From assembly GCA_900547415.1 (NCBI GenBank), contig URGS01000001.1:74970-138969 (forward strand): a DNA stretch of 64,000 nt, written 5' to 3'. This DNA is from an uncultured Phascolarctobacterium sp. (GTDB lineage: Bacteria > Bacillota > Negativicutes > Acidaminococcales > Acidaminococcaceae). Shown here piece by piece: positions 58,688-64,000 of the stretch (its first letter is position 1; every line of letters starts with the position of its first letter). The notes beneath the pieces were generated by a model. It saw nothing but the letters and a program-made list of their open reading frames with translations. It searched no databases and was not told the origin of the DNA. The position numbers were made by a program, and so were the translations under genes.

Positions 58688-59794
58688 GTGGATGTAAGAC
58701 GTATTTTGAGAAATCTGGACTGGTGGCTGATTTTTGCCGTCCTGATGCTCATGGGCTGTGGCCTTGGACTTGTAGATAGTGCAACTCATTCCTTTGCTAT
58801 AAGTACTGGCAAGGCCTGGCATGTAGAAAGACAAAGTATGTTTATGGCCTTTACAATGATACTGGTAGCAATATCACTGGCCTTTGACTACCGACTCTTA
58901 AAAAATTATGCGACTAAGCTTTATATTTTTAATTTAATTCTGCTTTTGGCAGTAATGCTTTTCGGACATGCCCAGCTTGGTGCACAGCGTTGGATTCAAA
59001 TAGGTCCAATATCCTTTCAGCCTAGTGAGTTTGCTAAGGTAATACTGATTGTTTGCTTGGCAAGCTTTATGGACAAACGTATTGAATGGCTGGAAAGCTT
59101 TAAGGACTATCTGCCTGTTTTCGCTTATATCTTTGTGCCCTTTATTTTGGTAATGAAGCAGCCAGACTTAGGAACATCCCTAACCTTTATTGCTATCCTT
59201 GTAGGTATGATTTTTGTCAGCGGTTTCAAGTATAAGTGGTTCTTTAGACTAGGAATACTATGTATGGCACTTTTGCCAGCCTTTTGGATGATTTTGAAGG
59301 ATTATCAGAAAAACAGAATTCGTGTGTTTTTAAATCCTGAGCTGGATCCCTATGGCAGCGGCTACCACGTAATTCAATCTAAAATTGCTATTGGCAGCGG
59401 TGGCCTTTTAGGTAAGGGTTGGCTGGAGGGTACTCAAAGTCAGCTGAACTTTTTGCCGGAGAACCACACCGACTTCATTTTTGCTGTTGCCGGTGAAGAA
59501 TTTGGCTTTATAGGCTGTGCCCTGATTTTAATACTGTATATGATAATTATTTGGCGAGGCATTGCGATTGCTATAGATGCTGATGATGATTTTGGTACAT
59601 TGTTGGCTGTTGGCGTAACCTCTATGTTTATGTTCCATATTATGGTAAATGTAGGCATGACCATTGGCATTATGCCTGTAACTGGCGTACCCCTGCCATT
59701 TTTAAGCTACGGTGTCAGCTCGTTGACTACGAATCTAATGCTGGTAGCGATTTTGCTAAATATAAAAGTACGTAAGAATATGCTGCAATTTTAA
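58688..59794 (+). CDS. rodA: Peptidoglycan polymerase RodA
   Basis: RodA is the SEDS glycosyltransferase that polymerises lipid II with PBP2. The 368-residue protein has about ten TMs and SEDS hallmarks: FQPSEFAKV, KQPDLGTSLTF with the catalytic-region Asp, LPENHTDFIFAVAGEEFGF and PLPFLSYG. The start is a GTG at 58688 with AGGAG 7 bases upstream. Confidence 0.96.
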   Translation: MDVRRILRNLDWWLIFAVLMLMGCGLGLVDSATHSFAISTGKAWHVERQSMFMAFTMILVAISLAFDYRLLKNYATKLYIFNLILLLAVMLFGHAQLGAQRWIQIGPISFQPSEFAKVILIVCLASFMDKRIEWLESFKDYLPVFAYIFVPFILVMKQPDLGTSLTFIAILVGMIFVSGFKYKWFFRLGILCMALLPAFWMILKDYQKNRIRVFLNPELDPYGSGYHVIQSKIAIGSGGLLGKGWLEGTQSQLNFLPENHTDFIFAVAGEEFGFIGCALILILYMIIIWRGIAIAIDADDDFGTLLAVGVTSMFMFHIMVNVGMTIGIMPVTGVPLPFLSYGVSSLTTNLMLVAILLNIKVRKNMLQF

Positions 59795-59803
59795 GGAGGA
59801 CTT

Positions 59804-61666
59804 ATGGAGAAGGAATTGACCATTGATATATTAAGCAGTGTACAAAAGCCTGCCCGCTATACTGGCGGTGAATTTGGCAGTATTGTAAAGCCTGCTGAAG
59901 AAGTAGAGGCAACTATTGCCTTGGCTTTCCCTGATGTGTATGAGGTTGGCATGAGCTACCTGGGCTTTAAAATCTTATACCATCTGCTGAATAAGCAGGA
60001 AGGTGTAGCTGCAGAACGTGTTTATGCTCCTTGGATTGACATGGAAGCTAAAATGCGTGAACGCAATATTCCCCTGCGTACCCTGGAAACTGAAAAGCGT
60101 TTATGCGACTGTGATATTGTAGGCTTTACTCTGCAGTATGAGCTGAGCTATACCAATATTCTCAATATGATGGATTTGGGTGGTATTCCTGTTTTGGCAG
60201 CAGACCGTACTGATGCGCACCCATTTGTAATTGTTGGCGGTCCTTGTGTATTTAACCCTGAACCCCTGGCTGACTTCATCGACTTTGCTGTTATTGGTGA
60301 AGGTGAAGAGGTAATGCACGAGGTAATGGAGTGCTATAAAGCCTGGAAACGTAATGGCCGTCAAGGTGGCCGTCAAGGCTTTCTGAGCGAGGTTGTAAAA
60401 ATTAATGGTATTTATGTTCCTTCTTTCTACGAAGTTAGCTACAATGAGGACAATACTGTAGCTGCAGTACGTCCCATTCGTGAGGATGCTCCTGCAACTG
60501 TAGAAAAACGCGTTGTTATGGATATGAACACTATTGATTTCCCTGACGCACCCATCGTACCCTTTGGTGAAATTGTTCACGATAGAATTATGCTGGAGCT
60601 TTTCCGTGGCTGCAGCAGAGGCTGTCGTTTCTGTCATGCAGGCATGGTTTACCGTCCTGTACGTGAACGTCGTCCCGAGGTTCTCAAGGAACTGGCTCGC
60701 AAGCTGGTTGATAATACCGGTTATAATGAAATAAGCCTTGTATCTCTGAGCAGTGCTGATTATTCCTGCCTGGCACCTATGGTTCATGACATGATTGAAG
60801 AATTTAAGGACGAGCGTGTCAGCGTCTCCCTGCCTTCTCTGCGTATTGACAGCTTCAGCGTTGATATTGCTAAAGAGGTTCAGGCAGTTCGTAAAAGCGG
60901 CTTGACCTTTGCTCCTGAAGCAGGCAGTCAAAAGATGCGTGACGTTATCAATAAGGGCGTTACTGAAGAGGACCTGATGAATGCAGTTGGTGCAGCTTTT
61001 GAGTCTGGTTGGAGCGGTGTTAAGCTGTACTTTATGATTGGTTTGCCCTTTGAAACTGACGAAGATGTGTTAGCTATTGCTGATTTAGCTAAAAAAGTTC
61101 AGTATAAATATTATGAGGTTACTGGCAAACGTGGTTGCCGCGTTACTGTAAGTGCTTCTTCCTTCGTTCCCAAACCCTATACTGCTTTTCAATGGTTTGG
61201 TCAAAATGATTTGGAAAACATTCGCCGTAAACAATTTTTGCTGAAGGATGCATTGAAGGTAAAAAATATTACATTCCAATATCACGATGCCAAGACTGGT
61301 ATTATCGAAGCCGTATTTGCACGTGGTGACCGTCGCGTAGGCAAGGCTCTTTTGACTGCCTGGAAAAATGGTGCCCGCTTTGATGGATGGAGCGATTGCT
61401 TCTCCTATGAGCGTTGGCTGGAGGCTTTGGCAGAGGTTGGTCTGGATAAGGACTTCTACGCTTCTCGTGACCGTGGTCAGGACGAAGTGTTCCCCTGGGA
61501 GCATGTCCAACCTGGTGTAGCACGCCGCTTCCTGTGGAATGAATGGCAAAAGGCTCAGGCTCAACAGCTCACCCATGACTGCCGTCGCAGTACCTGTACT
61601 GGCTGTGGTGTTTGCCAAAAACTGGGCGTAAATATTATTGATTATAAAGGGGAGGTTAAGGCATAA
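59804..61666 (+). CDS. B12-binding domain radical SAM protein (TIGR03960 family)
   Basis: The 620-residue protein has an N-terminal B12-binding-like region (VEATIALAFPDVYEVGMSYLG, shown in part as IALAFPDVYEVGMSYLG) and a radical SAM core with CxxxCxxC in FRGCSRGCRFCHAG. A C-terminal cysteine cluster CRRSTCTGCGVC is also present. In Firmicutes this family always lies beside TIGR03936, often before RNase G and L21 genes, and its reaction is unknown. GGAGG lies before the ATG. Confidence 0.92.
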   Translation: MEKELTIDILSSVQKPARYTGGEFGSIVKPAEEVEATIALAFPDVYEVGMSYLGFKILYHLLNKQEGVAAERVYAPWIDMEAKMRERNIPLRTLETEKRLCDCDIVGFTLQYELSYTNILNMMDLGGIPVLAADRTDAHPFVIVGGPCVFNPEPLADFIDFAVIGEGEEVMHEVMECYKAWKRNGRQGGRQGFLSEVVKINGIYVPSFYEVSYNEDNTVAAVRPIREDAPATVEKRVVMDMNTIDFPDAPIVPFGEIVHDRIMLELFRGCSRGCRFCHAGMVYRPVRERRPEVLKELARKLVDNTGYNEISLVSLSSADYSCLAPMVHDMIEEFKDERVSVSLPSLRIDSFSVDIAKEVQAVRKSGLTFAPEAGSQKMRDVINKGVTEEDLMNAVGAAFESGWSGVKLYFMIGLPFETDEDVLAIADLAKKVQYKYYEVTGKRGCRVTVSASSFVPKPYTAFQWFGQNDLENIRRKQFLLKDALKVKNITFQYHDAKTGIIEAVFARGDRRVGKALLTAWKNGARFDGWSDCFSYERWLEALAEVGLDKDFYASRDRGQDEVFPWEHVQPGVARRFLWNEWQKAQAQQLTHDCRRSTCTGCGVCQKLGVNIIDYKGEVKA

Positions 61667-62373
61667 TGAAAATTCGTCTGCAAATCACTAAAGACCGTGA
61701 TATCCGTTTTATCTCCCACTTGGAATATTCTCGAACCATTAGCCGTGCAATTCGTCGTGCTAAGCTTCCCGCAGCCTATTCTGAAGGCTTTAATCCTCAT
61801 TTGAAGTTTTCTTTGGCATCTGCCCTTGGTGTAGGTGTTGTCAGCTATACTGAGTTTGTAGAAATTGAGCTGGCAGAGCCTGTAGAGGTTGAAACTGCAG
61901 CCAGAGCACTCAGCAAGGCTTTGCCACGTGGTATTCGTGTTATCGCTGCTGATGCTGTTGATACTCATCACGCTGCCCTGATGGCACAGGCTGCAGGTGC
62001 GGACTATCGTGTAACTCTGCCCTATGCTAAGGATATCTCTCTTGCAGTAGCAGATTTTAATGCAAGAGAGAGTCTGCTCTTTAAAAAGGCAGCTCCCAAG
62101 AAAAAAGACAAGGTTAAGGAAATTGATGTTAAATTCTATATTCCTAAGCTTAATGTAGAACTCAAGGAAGACAAAACAATCTTTACCTTTGAATGTAAAA
62201 TTACTCAAACCGGCAGTATGAAGGCCGTTGATCTGCTTAATGCATTGAATGAGGCCTATGAACTGGATCTGCCTGTAGAAATGGCAGATATTGAGCGTCT
62301 GCGCCTTTATCGCATGAGCAAGGACGGCAAGCGTCAGCTGCCTATGCTCATGAACGATGCAGTAGTACTGTAA
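61666..62373 (+). CDS. TIGR03936/DUF2344 family protein
   Basis: The 235-residue protein begins RLQITKDRDIRFISHLEYSR and contains LPAAYSEGFNPHLKFSLASA, the DUF2344 signature. In some lineages it is fused to the radical SAM partner, so it probably works with it. The ATG overlaps the partner's stop by one base. The usual downstream rng and rplU are absent here. A terminator follows. Confidence 0.92.
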   Translation: MKIRLQITKDRDIRFISHLEYSRTISRAIRRAKLPAAYSEGFNPHLKFSLASALGVGVVSYTEFVEIELAEPVEVETAARALSKALPRGIRVIAADAVDTHHAALMAQAAGADYRVTLPYAKDISLAVADFNARESLLFKKAAPKKKDKVKEIDVKFYIPKLNVELKEDKTIFTFECKITQTGSMKAVDLLNALNEAYELDLPVEMADIERLRLYRMSKDGKRQLPMLMNDAVVL

Positions 62374-62393
62374 AAAACAAAATCTCAAGAAAG

Positions 62394-62424
62394 CAGCAGT
62401 TCTGAAATAGAGCTGCTGTTTTTT
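62394..62424 (+). terminator. Terminator of the mre/rodA/radical-SAM run
   Basis: CAGCAG-TCT / AGA-CTGCTG stem, then TTTTTT. Confidence 0.85.
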
Positions 62425-62554
62425 CAGCTATAAGAGTGTTGGGTAAATATTTGGTTGGTGATAGCTATGAAAATTCAGATAAAGATACGCTGTTATAATG
62501 ATTGAGAAAGTGTTATGCAGATGAGCCTATTGACATGATTTTCGGAAAATAGTA

Positions 62555-62583
62555 TTGACTATACACTTGCTATATATGATACT
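62555..62583 (+). promoter_or_regulatory. Candidate promoter of the CGGC-crcB pair
   Basis: TTGACT (62555-62560), 17 bases, GATACT (62578-62583). A second TTGACA at 62530-62535 offers TATTGA at 17 bases. Either could serve; neither -10 is ideal. Confidence 0.45.
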
Positions 62584-62653
62584 ATAACACAGTAAAAATT
62601 TATCAATATGCTTTAAGATATGCCTATGGTAATGAAATTTTAGGAGGTATACT

Positions 62654-63007
62654 ATGAAGAAAATCGCTATTCTGCGCTGTTTAAAAACTTCTGCATCATG
62701 CTCTGGTGCAGGATGCTTGCGTGCTATGTATGATAAAGAAAAAGCCTTTGAGCAATATGGCGAGGAAGAGCTGCGTCTGATGGCTATGTGGACCTGTAAT
62801 GGCTGTGGTGCTTCTAAGCTGGAAAATCAAGAAGGAATTAGAAAGAAAATAGAACGTATGAAGGCTCTGGAAATTGATACACTGCATTTAAGTCATTGCA
62901 CAAGCAAGAAGGATGAAAGCGGTGAAAAGCATCTGTGTCCAACTATTAAGGCTATTGCCGACGAGCTGGAAGCAGCAGGTATCACCATTGTTCATGGTAC
63001 CCATTAA
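62654..63007 (+). CDS. CGGC-domain protein
   Basis: The 117-residue protein has CLKTSASCSGAGCLRAM at the start and MWTCNGCG in the middle, followed by HLSHCT and HLCPT. These cysteines and histidines match the CGGC domain, proposed to bind metal. Function is unknown; proteins of this family occur near redox and metal genes in anaerobes. AGGAGG lies 6 bases before the ATG. The stop overlaps crcB by one base (TAATG), so both are co-translated. Confidence 0.88.
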   Translation: MKKIAILRCLKTSASCSGAGCLRAMYDKEKAFEQYGEEELRLMAMWTCNGCGASKLENQEGIRKKIERMKALEIDTLHLSHCTSKKDESGEKHLCPTIKAIADELEAAGITIVHGTH

Positions 63008-63378
63008 TGGAGCTGTTAAGTATTGCAGCAGGCGGCGCGTTAGGAGCAGTGAGCCGTTTCTGCCTAGGAAATTTTATAAGTCGCATAATAGGCAGTGCTT
63101 TGCCCTATGGTACCTTTGTAATTAATATCGTTGGTTGCTTTTTTATGGGCCTAATTATGACCATGATTATAGAGCGTGGAATGCTGTCTGCGTCTTGGCG
63201 CTTACTTTTATGTGTTGGCTTTTTGGGAGGCTTTACTACATTTTCCTCCTTTGGCTATGAAACATTGATGCTGCTGCAGGAGGAGAAAATATTCGCTGCA
63301 TTGGCGTATGTAGGTGGAAGTATAATTTTGGGACTAATGAGCGCAGCTTTGGGCGTTGCAGTGGGAAAACTGCTTTGA
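63007..63378 (+). CDS. crcB: Fluoride exporter CrcB (Fluc channel)
   Basis: The 123-residue protein has four TM segments and the Fluc signature GFLGGFTTFSSF, with GGALGAVSRF at the start and NIVGCFFMG. Dual-topology homodimers export fluoride. Only one crcB is present and no fluoride riboswitch is seen upstream; expression depends on the CGGC gene. The product is the last gene of the pair. Confidence 0.94.
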   Translation: MELLSIAAGGALGAVSRFCLGNFISRIIGSALPYGTFVINIVGCFFMGLIMTMIIERGMLSASWRLLLCVGFLGGFTTFSSFGYETLMLLQEEKIFAALAYVGGSIILGLMSAALGVAVGKLL

Positions 63379-63411
63379 CCTTTAAATGACAATATAAAAA
63401 ATTTTAAGATT

Positions 63412-63456
63412 AAAAATGCTATCTAGAGGAAAGAATCTAGATAGCATTTTTCTTTT
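63412..63456 (+). terminator. Terminator after crcB
   Basis: A perfect 16-bp stem AAAAATGCTATCTAGA / TCTAGATAGCATTTTT with an 8-base loop, then CTTTTC. Confidence 0.92.
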
Positions 63457-63534
63457 CATGATAAATATTATTGTTAGGATGATAAATACTCTAAAAATTC
63501 CCAAAATAAAGGATAAACTATTTGTAAATTATTC

Positions 63535-63564
63535 TTGACAGAAATATGAAGCAAATGATATACT
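63535..63564 (+). promoter_or_regulatory. Promoter of the cobalamin riboswitch transcript
   Basis: TTGACA (63535-63540), 18 bases, TATACT (63559-63564) with extended TGA. Confidence 0.8.
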
Positions 63565-63619
63565 TCGTTAGTGGTATTAGATATTATTAATATTTTAAAA
63601 TTATATAGAGAAAATAATT

Positions 63620-63762
63620 AGGTGTATTTAATACTTAATAGGGAAGCAGGTTAAAATCCTGCGCTGTCCCGCAGCTGTAATGTGGAGCGAGCTCTTTCTG
63701 TGTCACTAGGAAACTGGGAAGGCAGAGTAAGCGATGAAGCAGAGCCAGAATACCTGCCTAAT
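63620..63762 (+). ncRNA. Cobalamin (AdoCbl-type) riboswitch
   Basis: The conserved core is clear: GGGAAGCAGGTTAAAATCC, GTCCCGCAGCTGTAA, then CACTAGGAAACTGGGAAGG, and GATGAAGCAGAGCCAGAATACC at the 3' end (quoted here in part as AAGCAGAGCCAGAATACC). It senses coenzyme B12 and normally represses B12 transport or synthesis genes, or B12-independent isozymes. A weak hairpin with TTTTTTT at about 63807-63826 may be the expression platform. The expected target gene is not next; an IS end begins at 63869. Confidence 0.9.
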
Positions 63763-63870
63763 TGTTTCGCAAATAATTCCTGCGATGGACGGGAAGGCGG
63801 TATAAACTGAGTAAGTAGTTTTTTTGCTATTTATTGCTAGAATGAATGCGCCCTTCTGTATTTTGATATG

Positions 63871-63910
63871 TACCCTCTTTACTGGACAAAACCAGTAAGG
63901 AGGGTATTTT
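63871..63910 (+). promoter_or_regulatory. IS-end hairpin covering the transposase ribosome site
   Basis: TACCCTCTTTACTGG pairs with CCAGTAAGGAGGGTA (one mismatch), loop ACAAAA, followed by TTTTT. The 3' arm contains AAGGAGGG, the ribosome site of the transposase, so transcripts entering from outside would hide it, and the hairpin could also terminate them. Confidence 0.75.
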
Positions 63911-63911
63911 T

Positions 63912-64000
63912 ATGCGCTACTCTTATGAGTACAAAAGAAACTGTATCGAATTGTATCGACAAGGAAAATGGCCAGAAACACCAAATGGAATTAAGGAACG
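63912..64000 (+). CDS. IS3-family transposase OrfA, N-terminal part (3' end outside window)
   Basis: About 29 codons are visible: RYSYEYKRNCIELYRQGKWP and ETPNGIKER. This is the N-terminal helix-turn-helix start of IS150-type OrfA proteins, which bind the IS ends and are usually frameshift-fused to OrfB carrying the DDE domain. AAGGAGGG lies 7 bases before the ATG at 63912 within the terminal hairpin. Intactness cannot be judged. Confidence 0.75.
   Translation, partial: MRYSYEYKRNCIELYRQGKWPETPNGIKE

Larger units (their letters stand above)
63869..64000 (+). mobile_element. Left end of an IS3-family (IS150-type) insertion sequence, partial
   Basis: TGTACCCTCTTTACTGG at 63869-63885 looks like the terminal sequence of an IS starting with TG. 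The transposase first ORF begins 43 bases in. The element runs past the right edge, so its other end and target duplication cannot be checked. It lies about 105 bases after the riboswitch aptamer. Confidence 0.7.

Overview
The window looks like a chromosomal segment of a diderm Firmicute of the class Negativicutes (order unresolved; something near Phascolarctobacterium or Acidaminococcus is plausible but unproven). The gene set is Firmicutes-like (ribonuclease M5, RicT/PSP1, YabE-type 3D protein, CsaB with a DUF5693 protein, TIGR03960/TIGR03936 pair, long HPF). It also has a large YadA-type trimeric autotransporter, which needs an outer membrane, and an ODC-fold lysine/ornithine decarboxylase of the kind that supplies cadaverine to peptidoglycan in Selenomonas-type cells. 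Coding density is high, and most gene groups end in clear intrinsic terminators.

Layout. 1-6.3 kb (minus): a RecQ-type helicase with an N-terminal exonuclease domain (runs off the left edge), a zinc-ribbon membrane protein, tatD, metG and rsmI. 6.5-12.6 kb: a Dph6-like PP-loop enzyme, small secreted and LysM proteins, an AEC transporter, an Rrf2 regulator followed by cysK, and an HD protein coupled to a secreted protein. 12.7-19.9 kb (minus): the conserved YabE-rnmV-rsmA trio, then an Orn/Lys/Arg decarboxylase-tmk-holB-ricT-tRNA methyltransferase operon. 20-24.6 kb (minus): two small exported proteins and the trimeric autotransporter, whose promoter has a seven-base C/G tract between -35 and -10, followed by a repeat-bearing intergenic region. 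24.6-30.1 kb (minus): lysine/ornithine decarboxylase, an ATPase/nuclease-like gene between two copies of the serS 3' region, serS, and a thioredoxin-reductase-like flavoprotein without its redox cysteines. 30.2-31.9 kb: tRNA-Lys, -Glu, -Val, an HD-GYP protein and an unidentified structured RNA with its own promoter.

32-47.6 kb (plus): an amino-acid ABC transporter with two tandem binding lipoproteins, a GNAT enzyme, hpf, secA, prfB with its programmed frameshift, then DUF5693-csaB-ftsE-ftsX-M23 peptidase-ctp. 47.7-62.4 kb (plus): obg, proB-proA, and a long run from two unknown membrane proteins through rseC-like, maf, radC, mreBCD, PBP2 and rodA to the TIGR03960/TIGR03936 pair. 62.6-64 kb: a CGGC-domain protein with crcB, then a cobalamin riboswitch directly followed by the left end of an IS3-type insertion sequence (runs off the right edge).

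Much of the window concerns envelope construction and division (mreBCD, PBP2, RodA, FtsEX plus its M23 partner, CsaB, SecA, adhesin, cadaverine synthesis). The rest is mainly translation and its fidelity (metG, serS, prfB, rsmI, rsmA, tRNAs, hpf) and DNA metabolism. The items most worth a second look are the unidentified RNA at 31.6-31.9 kb, the C-tract adhesin promoter, the repeat-flanked ATPase cassette with paired palindromes at its promoter, the cysteine-less reductase, and the riboswitch separated from its gene by an IS.
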